A stretch of 56,152 bases of DNA from an uncultured Eubacteriales bacterium (GTDB lineage: Bacteria > Bacillota > Clostridia > Oscillospirales > Oscillospiraceae). A program made the position numbers and the translations under genes. Location: positions 1 through 56,152 of the forward strand of contig UQGJ01000010.1 in the NCBI GenBank assembly GCA_900540545.1, given 5' to 3'. Shown here in pieces: positions 14,355 to 24,120 of this stretch (its first letter is position 1; each line of letters starts with the position of its first letter). The notes under the pieces were generated by a model. That model saw nothing but the letters and a program-made list of their open reading frames with translations. It did not search any database and was not told the DNA's origin.

Positions 14355-16463
14355 ATGGCTAGAAATGTTACCTTAGAGAATACCCGCAACATCGGTATCA
14401 TGGCCCACATTGACGCCGGCAAGACCACCACCACCGAGCGTATCTTGTTCTACACCGGCGTCAACTACAAGATCGGCGAGACCCACGAGGGTACCGCCAC
14501 CATGGACTGGATGGCGCAGGAGCAGGAGCGCGGCATCACCATCACCTCCGCCGCCACCACCTGCTATTGGAAGGGGACCAAGGACCAGTTCCCCCAGACC
14601 CGTATCAATATCATCGACACTCCGGGCCACGTGGACTTCACCGTTGAGGTGGAGCGATCCCTGCGCGTGCTGGACGGCTCCGTGACCGTCATGTGCGCCA
14701 AGGGCGGCGTGGAGCCCCAGTCCGAGACGGTGTGGCGTCAGGCGGACCACTACAAGGTCCCCCGCATGATCTACGTCAATAAGATGGACATCATGGGCGC
14801 CAACTTCTACCACGTGCTGGACATGATCCACGACCGTCTGAAGTGTAACGCCGTGCCCGTCCAGCTCCCCATCGGCAAAGAGGAGACCTTCAAGGGTATC
14901 ATCGACCTGGTGGAGATGGACGCCGACGTCTACTACGACGATATGGGCAAGGACATGCGCGTGGAGCCCATCCCTGAGGATATGATGGAGCTGGCCCAGG
15001 AGTACCGGACCAAGCTCATCGACGCCTGCGCCGACCTCTCCGACGAGATCATGGAGCTGGCCCTGGAGGAGAAGGAGATCCCCGCCGACCTGATCCGCAA
15101 GGTCATCCGTCAGGGCACCATCGACAACCTGTTTGTCCCTGTGTGCTGCGGCACCTCCTACAAGAACAAGGGTGTTCAGAAGCTGCTGGACGCCATCGTG
15201 GACTATATGCCCTCTCCCATCGACATTCCTCCCATCAAGGGTGTGAATCCCGATACCGAGGAAGAGGACGAGCGGCCCTCCGATGACAACGCCCCCTTCT
15301 CCGCCCTGGCCTTCAAGATCGCCACCGACCCCTACGTGGGCCGTCTGTCCTTCGTGCGCGTTTACTCCGGTATGCTGAATACCGGCACCTCCGTGCTGAA
15401 CTCCACGAAGAACCAGAAGGAGCGCATTGGCCGCATCCTCCAGATGCACGCCAACCACCGGGAGGACATCGAGACCGTCTACTCCGGCGACATCGCCGCC
15501 GTGGTCGGCCTGAAGAACTCCACCACCGGCGACACGCTCTGCGACGAGAAGCACCCCATCATCCTGGAGTCCATGGAGTTCCCCGACCCCGTCATCCGTG
15601 TGGCCATCGAGCCCAAGACCAAGGCCGGTCAGGAGAAGATGGGTCTGGCGCTGGTGAAGCTGGCCGAAGAGGACCCCACCTTCCGCACCTGGACCGACGA
15701 GGAGACCGGGCAGACTATCATCGCCGGCATGGGCGAGTTGCACCTGGAGATCATCGTGGACCGTCTGCTCCGCGAGTTCAAGGTGGAGGCCAACGTGGGC
15801 GCGCCCCAGGTCGCCTACAAGGAGACCATCAAGAAGTCCGTCGAGCAGGACACCAAGTACGCCCGGCAGTCCGGCGGTAAGGGCCAGTACGGCCACGTCC
15901 GCATCACCGTCGAGCCCAACGAGTCCGGCAAGGGCTACGAGTTCGTCAACGCCATCACCGGCGGCGTCATCCCCAAGGAGTATATCCCGGCGGTTGACCA
16001 GGGTATCCAGGGGGCCATGCAGGCCGGCGTGCTGGCGGGCTATCCCGTGGTGGACGTGAAGGTCACGCTGACCTTCGGCTCCTATCACGAGGTGGACTCC
16101 TCTGAAATGGCGTTCAAGATCGCCGGCTCCATGGCCTTCAAGGAGGCCTGTCGGAAGGCCAACCCCATCCTGCTGGAGCCCATCATGAAGGTCTCCGCCA
16201 TCGCCCCCGACGAGTATATGGGCGATGTCATGGGTGACCTGTCCTCCCGCCGCGGCATGATCCAGGGCACCGAGGCCCGTACCGGCGCCACCCAGATCGA
16301 CGCTCTGGTGCCTCTGAGCGAAATGTTCGGCTACGCCACTGACCTGCGCTCCTCTACCCAGGGCCGCGGCCAGTACTCCATGGAGCCCCACAGCTATGTG
16401 GAGATCCCCAAGAGCATCGCCGACAAGATCATCGCCGAGCGCGGCCGGAATACCGCCGAATAA
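14355..16463 (+). CDS. fusA: Elongation factor G
   Basis: EF-G is the GTPase that drives translocation. The 702-residue protein has the G1 loop AHIDAGKTTTTERILFYTG, switch II DTPGHVDF, the NKMD specificity motif (YVNKMDIMGANF), and the domain IV translocation region (GGKGQYGHVRI) through to the C-terminal GRGQYSMEPHSYVEIP. The length is normal. An AAGGAG site lies 12 bases before the ATG. It sits between rpsG and tuf in the usual str-operon order; tuf has an additional promoter. Confidence 0.98.
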   Translation: MARNVTLENTRNIGIMAHIDAGKTTTTERILFYTGVNYKIGETHEGTATMDWMAQEQERGITITSAATTCYWKGTKDQFPQTRINIIDTPGHVDFTVEVERSLRVLDGSVTVMCAKGGVEPQSETVWRQADHYKVPRMIYVNKMDIMGANFYHVLDMIHDRLKCNAVPVQLPIGKEETFKGIIDLVEMDADVYYDDMGKDMRVEPIPEDMMELAQEYRTKLIDACADLSDEIMELALEEKEIPADLIRKVIRQGTIDNLFVPVCCGTSYKNKGVQKLLDAIVDYMPSPIDIPPIKGVNPDTEEEDERPSDDNAPFSALAFKIATDPYVGRLSFVRVYSGMLNTGTSVLNSTKNQKERIGRILQMHANHREDIETVYSGDIAAVVGLKNSTTGDTLCDEKHPIILESMEFPDPVIRVAIEPKTKAGQEKMGLALVKLAEEDPTFRTWTDEETGQTIIAGMGELHLEIIVDRLLREFKVEANVGAPQVAYKETIKKSVEQDTKYARQSGGKGQYGHVRITVEPNESGKGYEFVNAITGGVIPKEYIPAVDQGIQGAMQAGVLAGYPVVDVKVTLTFGSYHEVDSSEMAFKIAGSMAFKEACRKANPILLEPIMKVSAIAPDEYMGDVMGDLSSRRGMIQGTEARTGATQIDALVPLSEMFGYATDLRSSTQGRGQYSMEPHSYVEIPKSIADKIIAERGRNTAE

Positions 16464-16494
16464 GCACCGCCTCAACCCCTTACGCAGAAAGGAC

Positions 16495-16523
16495 TTGCAA
16501 TTCTTCCGTCAATGCGTTAGAAT
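16495..16523 (+). promoter_or_regulatory. Sigma-A promoter of tuf
   Basis: TTGCAA (16495-16500) and TAGAAT (16518-16523) have a 17-bp spacer, 62 bases before tuf. It should give EF-Tu extra expression beyond read-through from fusA. Confidence 0.75.
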
Positions 16524-16584
16524 GTGTCCTGTAAATCACTCATTTGTCGCTTAAAACATTGTAATATAAGGAGGAACACTTAAA

Positions 16585-17784
<1,200 letters not shown>

Positions 17785-17798
17785 GAAGCTCTTAACGG

Positions 17799-17835
17799 AA
17801 CACCCCGCCACGTTAGTGGCGGGGTGTTCTTTTTT
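17799..17835 (+). terminator. Intrinsic terminator after tuf
   Basis: A 13-bp perfect stem (17799-17811 with 17816-17828) with a GTTA tetraloop is followed by C and six T residues. Confidence 0.95.
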
Positions 17836-17877
17836 GAACGGGGGACGTGTGGGTTTGAACGTCCCCCTCCGGGGGGC

Positions 17878-18459
17878 GGCGCTCCCGCGCGGGGGTCCTC
17901 TTTCTCGTTTGAGAAAGAGGACGGAAAGAAAACCAGGGCTTTGGCCCTGGACCCAGGGGAGGCGCCGACGATAGCATGGAAGTCGAAACCGGCTAGAGGT
18001 AACAAGTCTGCCTTTCCGCGCCTGCCCGGCCGTTACGGCCTACCCTGCAAACGTTCACCCCCATGCGCTGGCGCGGCACGCCTAGCATGGCGATTCCCGG
18101 CAAGGCTGGTTCTTGTTCTGTGGGGCGCGACGACTCGGCGCGCCAATGCTGAAGCCTAACGGTCAACGGCGGGCGGCTATCAGCCGCCCGTGCAGACTGG
18201 CAACGGGCGGAAGGCCGATTCTAAAATGCAGAGACTGGTGGCGGCTTGTTGGCACCAAGTAAAACGCAACTGCTATCAGGTTTTGCCGGTTCCTATGCCG
18301 AGGGGCGGCAGCTGGAGTTGTTCGTGCGCCAGACCGATACGAGCTGCAACAGCTTTCTGGTCTTGCTAACTAACGAAAACCGTACCGCCGCCCGGACGCC
18401 CCCTGGTTTTCTTTCGGTTCCTTTCTCAAATGAGAAAGGAACCCCCGCGCGGGAGCGCC
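17878..18459 (+). repeat. Non-coding inverted-repeat-ended element, copy A (longest)
   Basis: The 582-bp element begins GGCGCTCCCGCGCGGGGG and ends with its inverse. Inside each end lies a perfect palindrome (17895-17906/17911-17922 on the left, 18416-18428/18431-18443 on the right), then GAAAGAAAACCAG or its inverse. The core contains hairpins (GGCCG-TTA-CGGCC near 18030; GGGCGGCT-ATC-AGCCGCCC near 18172) and is clearly related to copies B and C. Single-base indels between copies show that it is not protein-coding. It fills most of the 745-base gap between tuf and the next gene. It looks like a MITE-type mobile element or a structured RNA; no transposase gene is in the window. Confidence 0.75.
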
Positions 18460-18478
18460 CTCTTGCTTGCTTCCCAGC

Positions 18479-18507
18479 TTTCCATTTCCAGGGGGGTGTG
18501 GTATACT
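18479..18507 (+). promoter_or_regulatory. Promoter of the 18530 membrane gene
   Basis: TTTCCA (18479-18484) and TATACT (18502-18507) have a 17-bp spacer and lie just outside the right end of repeat copy A. Confidence 0.55.
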
Positions 18508-18529
18508 GGTCTTAAAAGGGGGGAAGCCC

Positions 18530-19150
18530 ATGGAGACGCAGGCCCGCCGGGTGGCGGTGGGAATGAAATTGCTCTGCGGGGCACAGGTCGCCGCGCTGCT
18601 GCGGGCGATCCCTGTGGACACGCTCCGCGCCGCCGCCACGGTACTCATGTTTGGGCTGGCCCTATGGGGGCTCTGCTTAGCCGCGCCCTGCGGCCGGGGC
18701 TTTCGCCGGGCGGGCTGGGCGCTGGCGGGCTGGGCGGTGCTGACGCTGGTCCCGGTGGGGACGGTGCTGGCGCTGGAGCGTCTGCCAGAGGGGCAGGGGC
18801 TGTGGCTCACCAACCTCTATCTGGCCAGCGAGCCTTTGGGGGAGCTGGCCTGGTGCGCTGTGCCGGTGCTGGCCCTGTCCGCCGCCGCCGGACAGGTGGA
18901 GAACGGCGAGTGGGTCCGGGCCGCGGGGCGGTTCGGGAAGCTGCTCCTGGGATGGACGGTGGCCCTGACGGCGCTGGGGCTGGTCTCCGTGGCCTGTGGA
19001 ACGGTGGGCGGGCCGCTGGCGGGGCGGTTGTCCGTGTGGCTCCTGTCGGTGATTCTGGCGGGGGAGATAGTGGCCCTGCTGTTGAACGTGGCCGCCGCCG
19101 TCCTGCTGTGGCGGGGCGGGGGGCTGCTGGTCGGCAGGGCACGCGGTTGA
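18530..19150 (+). CDS. Polytopic membrane protein of unknown function
   Basis: The 206-residue protein has about five hydrophobic segments (for example MFGLALWGLCLAAP, AGWALAGWAVLTLVPVG and LSVILAGEIVALLLNVAAAV) and no recognised domain. I start at ATG 18530 (METQARRVAVG), with AAAGGGGGG 8 bases upstream; an in-frame ATG at 18467 lies in repeat-adjacent sequence without a ribosome site. The mscS promoter -35 box overlaps its stop codon, so the two genes are packed tightly but controlled separately. I cannot assign a function. Confidence 0.6.
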   Translation: METQARRVAVGMKLLCGAQVAALLRAIPVDTLRAAATVLMFGLALWGLCLAAPCGRGFRRAGWALAGWAVLTLVPVGTVLALERLPEGQGLWLTNLYLASEPLGELAWCAVPVLALSAAAGQVENGEWVRAAGRFGKLLLGWTVALTALGLVSVACGTVGGPLAGRLSVWLLSVILAGEIVALLLNVAAAVLLWRGGGLLVGRARG

Positions 19151-19175
19151 CAGATTTCCGCCGCCGCGCTATACT
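19147..19175 (+). promoter_or_regulatory. Sigma-A promoter of the mscS-like gene
   Basis: TTGACA (19147-19152, perfect) and TATACT (19170-19175) have a 17-bp spacer. The -35 box contains the TGA stop of the upstream gene. Confidence 0.85.
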
Positions 19176-19210
19176 TTACCAATCTTGCGTGTGAAAAGGA
19201 GGCGGCGCAT

Positions 19211-20047
19211 ATGCCTTTGGAGAGTCAGACCCCGGAGCTGGTGGACGCTATCGCCGATTTGGCGAAGCAGCCCTTCTCTTGGTCCAAACTCCTCTATACC
19301 GTGCTGTTGTTCCTGGCCTGTTTGGTGGTGATGAAGGTCCTGCTGTCCCTGCTGGACCGAACCATCAACCGCCTGAAGGTGGAACGGAGCCTGCACACCT
19401 TTTTGAAGTCCGTTTTCCGCATCCTGCTGTGGTTCCTCACCATTCTGATCGTGGGCGACTATATCGGACTGCCTGTGGGGGCGCTGCTGGGTGTGCTGGG
19501 TGTGGCCGGTCTGGCCGTGTCCCTGGCGCTCCAGGGGACCCTGGCCAATCTGGCGGGGGGCATCATGATCCTGGTGTCCAAGCCCTTTGTGGTGGGGGAC
19601 TTCATCGAGGCCGGGGGCGTCAGCGGCACGGTGGACGACATCGGGCTGGTGTACACCCGGACCAAGACCATCGACAACAAGCTGATTTTCATCCCCAACG
19701 GGCAAATCTCGGCGGAGAAAATCGTCAATTACACCCACCAGGACCAGCGGCGGGTGGACATCAAATTCGACGTGTCCTACGACGCTGACCCGGAGCTGGT
19801 GAAGAAGGTCATCCGGGAGATCATTGGCGCCCACCCCAAAGCTCTGTTTACGCCGGAGCCCTTCGTCCGCACGGCCTCCTTCAACGACAGCTCGGTGAGC
19901 TATCAGCTCCGGGTGTGGTGCGCCACGGCGGACTACTGGGACCTCTACTACGACCTGCTGGAGCAGGTCCGGGCGGCCTTTGGCGAAAACGGCATCGACC
20001 TGACCTACAACCACTTGAATGTGCATATCATGGACGGCCAGCGCTGA
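19211..20047 (+). CDS. mscS: Small-conductance mechanosensitive channel, MscS family
   Basis: MscS channels open under membrane tension and release solutes during osmotic downshock. The 278-residue protein has three hydrophobic segments and the pore-lining TM3 pattern of alternating Gly and Ala (VLGVAGLAVSLALQGTLANL), followed by the beta domain with VGDFIEAGGVSGTVDDIGL and FIPNGQI, both family hallmarks, and a C-terminal alpha-beta domain. The length matches E. coli MscS (286 residues). The ribosome site AAAAGGAGG is strong and the gene has its own consensus promoter. Confidence 0.92.
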   Translation: MPLESQTPELVDAIADLAKQPFSWSKLLYTVLLFLACLVVMKVLLSLLDRTINRLKVERSLHTFLKSVFRILLWFLTILIVGDYIGLPVGALLGVLGVAGLAVSLALQGTLANLAGGIMILVSKPFVVGDFIEAGGVSGTVDDIGLVYTRTKTIDNKLIFIPNGQISAEKIVNYTHQDQRRVDIKFDVSYDADPELVKKVIREIIGAHPKALFTPEPFVRTASFNDSSVSYQLRVWCATADYWDLYYDLLEQVRAAFGENGIDLTYNHLNVHIMDGQR

Positions 20048-20095
20048 CCACTCACAGACGGAAGATAGATGAGAGAGGAAAGGGTGGAGAAAACA

Positions 20096-20674
20096 ATGTA
20101 CGAAAAGTTTGAAATCGCGGGGAATGGCTTAAAAACCATGTTTTTGGCTCAAATCGTGATCCTTGTAGCCGCCGTGGTCACTGCTTTGGGACTCCTGGCG
20201 GTGCCCTTTGCATTGATTGGACTGGTAGGAATCATCGTGGGAGGAATCATGAGTCTGGTGGGCCTGTTTTCCGCCGGACCCGCCCACGATTATTACAGGA
20301 ACGCAATCACGGTCTGCGTCATCAACATCGTGGTCGAGGTGGTTGCGAAGATTGCCGGTGATGGCTTTTTTGGCTCGCTGCTGGATAGTGTGAGTACGGT
20401 ATTGGGCGCTGTGATGGTGTACTTCATTTGCGCGGCCACGGCGGAGCTGCTCTCCAATAGGGGCGATGCCGCGCTGGCGGCCCGTGGTCAATTGATTTGG
20501 AAGCTGAATGCCGGCTGCGCGGTCGCCGCCATCGTATGCACGCTGTTGGCAGTAGTCCCCGTTGTCAAGATTTTGGCCGGCGTGATCGGCATCGTGGCGG
20601 GCATTGTCGGTTTGGTGGTTTCGGTGCTCTATATCATGTTCCTCTACCAGTCGTATCGTTCCCTGGGGTGCTGA
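20096..20674 (+). CDS. Four-helix membrane protein of unknown function
   Basis: The 192-residue protein begins MYEKFEIAGNGLKTMFLAQ and contains about four to five hydrophobic segments, including FALIGLVGIIVGGIMSLVGL and a Gly/Val-rich C-terminal one. I prefer ATG 20096, preceded by GGGTGGAG at about 9 bases; an in-frame ATG at 20069 would add nine charged residues. Third codon positions use more A and T than the neighbouring genes, which hints at a different history. It lies 48 bases after mscS without an obvious promoter, so co-transcription is likely. No function can be assigned. Confidence 0.6.
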   Translation: MYEKFEIAGNGLKTMFLAQIVILVAAVVTALGLLAVPFALIGLVGIIVGGIMSLVGLFSAGPAHDYYRNAITVCVINIVVEVVAKIAGDGFFGSLLDSVSTVLGAVMVYFICAATAELLSNRGDAALAARGQLIWKLNAGCAVAAIVCTLLAVVPVVKILAGVIGIVAGIVGLVVSVLYIMFLYQSYRSLGC

Positions 20675-20691
20675 ACCGCAACGCAAAAAAG

Positions 20692-20723
20692 AAGCTCCAT
20701 GCCTTGACGGCATGGAGCTTTTT
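20692..20723. terminator. Bidirectional terminator between convergent genes
   Basis: A 12-bp stem (20692-20703 with 20709-20720) has a 5-base loop, TTT on the right and AAAAAAG on the left, so it can stop both the 20096 gene and the converging DUF4830 gene. Confidence 0.85.
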
Positions 20724-20724
20724 C

Positions 20725-21210
20725 TCATGATTCCGGCATGGCCAGGCCGTGGATGAAGCCGCCCAGCTGGCTGGAGAGGACCTCGCCGCCCACCACGGTA
20801 TTTTTGTAAATCAACAGGCCCGCCTGGATGCCGGTCTCGCCGGTGGGGTAGTTGGTGACCTCGTAGGTATAGCGCTTGACCCGCTTGCCCTGGTACTTGG
20901 TCAGGTCGAAGCCCTGGCCAGACTGGAGGGCCAGATACTGGTTGTAGGTCTCGTCGAACTCCTGGGGAATCAGAAGTTCCTCCACGGCGATGGAGTCGGG
21001 AGAGACCTGCCAGCCGTAGCTCTCCAGGTAGGCCACCCGGTCCTCGTTGGTCTTGACGCCCTTGGGGCTGGCGGGAGCGGTAGAGACCGCGTCCACCCCC
21101 CGGGCGGACAGGGCCCCGCCCACCGCCAGGGCGGCCCCACAGAGCACGCAGACGGCCACGGCCCCGGCAATCAGTTTCCCCCGGCGCAGCTTCGCGGTCC
21201 AGATAAACAC
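20725..21210 (-). CDS. DUF4830-type membrane-anchored protein
   Basis: The 161-residue product has a basic N-terminus and one hydrophobic segment (LIAGAVAVCVLCGAALAVGG), then an extracytoplasmic domain. The pattern YLESYGWQVSPDSIAVEELL, PQEFDETYNQY, QGFDLTKYQGKRVKRYTYEV and a closing GGFIHGL matches DUF4830 as I know it, a short domain of unknown function in Clostridia. I start at GTG 21210, where GAGAGGAG lies about 9 bases upstream; the longer frame to 21339 overlaps the divergent rsuA start and adds an unlikely sequence. It converges on the 20096 gene. Confidence 0.7.
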   Translation of the reverse strand: MFIWTAKLRRGKLIAGAVAVCVLCGAALAVGGALSARGVDAVSTAPASPKGVKTNEDRVAYLESYGWQVSPDSIAVEELLIPQEFDETYNQYLALQSGQGFDLTKYQGKRVKRYTYEVTNYPTGETGIQAGLLIYKNTVVGGEVLSSQLGGFIHGLAMPES

Positions 21211-21307
21211 AGTGCAACGCTCCTCTCGTTTCTTGTCGTGGTAATTTGTATGTGCAAAGAGGGAAAAACATGATAGAATCATAGGAAAAAGGACAAGGGG
21301 AGAGGAC

Positions 21308-22018
21308 ATGGAACGTCTGGACAAGATTCTGGCCGGCACCGGGCGGTGGTCCCGGAAGGAGGTCCGGGAGCTGGTGAAGCAGGGGCGGGTCAGCGCCGAC
21401 GGGGCGCTGGTGAAGGCCCCGGACGTGAAACTCGACCGGGCCGCCGTGGAGCTGCGGGTGGACGGGGAGCCGGTGTCGGCGGAGGAATACGTCTACCTCA
21501 TGCTCCACAAGCCCGCCGGGGTGCTGTCCGCCACCGAGGACCCCCGCCAGCCCACGGTCCTGTCCCTGCTGCCGGAGCATCTGCGGCGGGTGGGCCTCTT
21601 TCCCGTGGGGCGGCTGGACAAGGACACCGAGGGCCTGCTGCTGCTCACCAACGACGGACCCTTGGGCCACCGTCTGCTGGCCCCCAAAAAGCACGTGGAC
21701 AAGGTCTATTTCGTCCGGGTGGACGGGGCGCTGGATGGGGCGGACGCGGCCTGCTTCCAGGCGGGGATGACCCTGGCCGACGGGCTGGTCTGCCTGCCCG
21801 CCGGGCTGGAGATTTTGGACCCGCCCGACACGGCCCTGGTGACCCTGCGGGAGGGGAAATACCACCAGGTCAAGCGGATGTGCGCCGCCCGGGGGAAGCC
21901 GGTGGTCTACCTCAAACGGATGTCCATGGGGCCGTTGGAGCTGGACCCGGCGTTGGAAAAGGGGGCGTGGCGGCCCCTGACGGCGGCCGAGCGGGCGGCC
22001 CTGGCGGAGCTGGGTTGA
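21308..22018 (+). CDS. rsuA: Pseudouridine synthase, RsuA/RluB family
   Basis: The enzyme isomerises a specific uridine in rRNA. The 236-residue protein has an N-terminal S4 RNA-binding domain (about residues 1-48: RLDKILAGTGRWSRKEVRELVKQG) and the catalytic motif PVGRLDKDTEGLLLLTNDG with the nucleophile Asp104, then KYHQVKRMCAARGKPVVYLKR typical of the RsuA group. The length fits the short RsuA type better than RluB, but the target (16S U516 or another site) cannot be fixed. AAGGGGAGAGG precedes the ATG. A weak hairpin (22024-22041) follows. Confidence 0.88.
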   Translation: MERLDKILAGTGRWSRKEVRELVKQGRVSADGALVKAPDVKLDRAAVELRVDGEPVSAEEYVYLMLHKPAGVLSATEDPRQPTVLSLLPEHLRRVGLFPVGRLDKDTEGLLLLTNDGPLGHRLLAPKKHVDKVYFVRVDGALDGADAACFQAGMTLADGLVCLPAGLEILDPPDTALVTLREGKYHQVKRMCAARGKPVVYLKRMSMGPLELDPALEKGAWRPLTAAERAALAELG

Positions 22019-22070
22019 CGGCGGCCCAAATGGTCTTGGGCAATTTCCACAAAAAAAAGCGAAATCCCTA

Positions 22071-22099
22071 TTGAAAAGGGAGAAAAAAACCAGTATAAT
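22071..22099 (+). promoter_or_regulatory. Sigma-A promoter of the PucR/CdaR-type regulator
   Basis: TTGAAA (22071-22076) and TATAAT (22094-22099) have a 17-bp spacer. The leader of about 70 bases includes a 5-bp GC hairpin at 22141-22155 just before the ribosome site. Confidence 0.85.
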
Positions 22100-22177
22100 A
22101 AGGAAGCTGGGTTTCTCGCCCGGCTTCGACGAGGAAGTTTGCGCCGTTCCGGCGCGTTTATGAGGGAGGCAGAGACG

Positions 22178-23269
22178 ATGTCCAGCCGCATTTTTCAGAG
22201 TGTGGTCCTTCAGATGAAGGACAGCACGGACCGCGCCATCGGGGTCATCGATTCCGAGGGGACGGTGGTGGCCTGCAATGAATTGACCTGCATCGGGGAG
22301 AAGTGGGCCGGGGCGGTCGAGGCGGTCAACAGCGCCGACACGGAGCTGGTGGCCTACGGCGGGAATACCTTTAAGCCTCTGGCGGGCTGGGGTTCCCAGT
22401 TCGACTACGCCGCCTTCGCCAAGGGTGAGGACGACGCGGCCCGGACCGTCTGCGCCATGGCCGTGGTGGCCCTGAACGGGGCCAAGGCCTACTACGAGGA
22501 GAAGCACGACAAGGCCACCTTCGTCAAGAGCATCATCTCCGACAACATCCTGCTGGGGGACATCTATGTCCGGGCCAAGGAGCTGCACTTCGTCTCCGAG
22601 GCGCCCCGGGCCGTGTTCCTGGTCCGCCAGATGGGCACCACCGACATGGCGGCCATCGACGTGGTCCAGAGCCTGTTCCCCGACAAGCAGACCGACTTTG
22701 TCCTGTCCATCAGCGACACCGACATCGCCCTGGTCAAGCAGCTCCCCGAGGGGGCGGAGGGCAAGGACCTGCTCAAGATCGCCGAGCAGGTGGAGGCCGC
22801 CCTCAAGTCCGAGCTGAACCTGAAGGCCGTCATCGGCGTGGGCACCGTGGTGGGCCACATCCGGGAGCTGGCCCGTGCCTACAAGGAGGCTCAGGTAGCC
22901 ATCGACGTGGGCAAGGTCTTTGACACCGAGAAGTCCATCATCAACTACGAAAACCTGGGCATCGGGCGGCTCATCTACCAGCTGCCCACCACCCTGTGCG
23001 AGATGTTCCTCCAGGAGGTCTTCAAAAAGAACCCCATCGACTCCCTGGACCAGGAGACCCTGTTCACCATCAACAAGTTCTTTGAGAACAATCTGAACGT
23101 GTCCGAGACGGCCCGGAAGCTCTTCGTCCACCGCAACACCCTGGTCTACCGCCTGGAGAAGATCAAGAAGCTCACCGGCCTGGACCTGCGGGAGTTCGAC
23201 GACGCCATCACCTTCAAGGTGGCGCTGATGGTCAAGAAGTATCTGGTCTCTCGGGGCATCGAGTCCTAA
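22178..23269 (+). CDS. PucR/CdaR-type transcriptional regulator
   Basis: The 363-residue protein ends in a PucR-type helix-turn-helix (about residues 300-355: FFENNLNVSETARKLFVHRN followed by TLVYRLEKIKKLTGLDL), the HTH_30 family. The central part (about residues 110-270) resembles the GGDEF-like domain of CdaR/PucR proteins, and the N-terminal domain is an unidentified sensor. Such regulators usually respond to small molecules (sugar diacids, purines, amino acids), but no metabolic operon is adjacent, so the effector is unknown. ATG 22178 has GAGGGAGG about 8 bases upstream; a longer frame to 22139 lacks support. It has its own promoter and is followed by a palindromic repeat. Confidence 0.8.
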   Translation: MSSRIFQSVVLQMKDSTDRAIGVIDSEGTVVACNELTCIGEKWAGAVEAVNSADTELVAYGGNTFKPLAGWGSQFDYAAFAKGEDDAARTVCAMAVVALNGAKAYYEEKHDKATFVKSIISDNILLGDIYVRAKELHFVSEAPRAVFLVRQMGTTDMAAIDVVQSLFPDKQTDFVLSISDTDIALVKQLPEGAEGKDLLKIAEQVEAALKSELNLKAVIGVGTVVGHIRELARAYKEAQVAIDVGKVFDTEKSIINYENLGIGRLIYQLPTTLCEMFLQEVFKKNPIDSLDQETLFTINKFFENNLNVSETARKLFVHRNTLVYRLEKIKKLTGLDLREFDDAITFKVALMVKKYLVSRGIES

Positions 23270-23279
23270 CTACAACAAA

Positions 23280-23408
23280 GAAAAGACGAGGGAAACGGAT
23301 TCCCACGCCGGTGTGCGCACCGGCTCGGAATGACGCGGGGGGCGCGGCCGCCCCGTCATTGCGAACCAGTCCGCAGGCTGGTGTGGCGAGCCGTCTCCCC
23401 CGTCTTTC
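23280..23408. repeat. BIME-like paired palindrome, locus 1
   Basis: Two REP-type palindromes face each other: a left unit (ACGGATTCCCACGCC, GGTGTGCGCACC core, GGCTCGGAATGAC) and a right unit (GTCATTGCGAACCAG to CCGTCTCCCC), with a GC-rich spacer. The outer ends are imperfect inverted repeats of each other. It lies between the PucR/CdaR-type gene and ftsE and is related to loci at 36403, 40895 and 47941. Confidence 0.8.
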
Positions 23409-23430
23409 GTGCAGATATAGAGGATAACAA

Positions 23431-24106
<676 letters not shown>

Positions 24107-24120
<14 letters not shown>

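Noticed and set aside
18246..18515. 89-codon frame inside repeat copy A, and a 99-codon frame (54685-54984) inside copy C
   Set aside because: The copies differ by single-base indels in the shared region, so the frames are not maintained.
17836..18529. Possible rRNA, tRNA or riboswitch in the long gap after tuf
   Set aside because: No cloverleaf, rRNA or known riboswitch consensus is visible; the gap is repeat copy A with a short promoter region.
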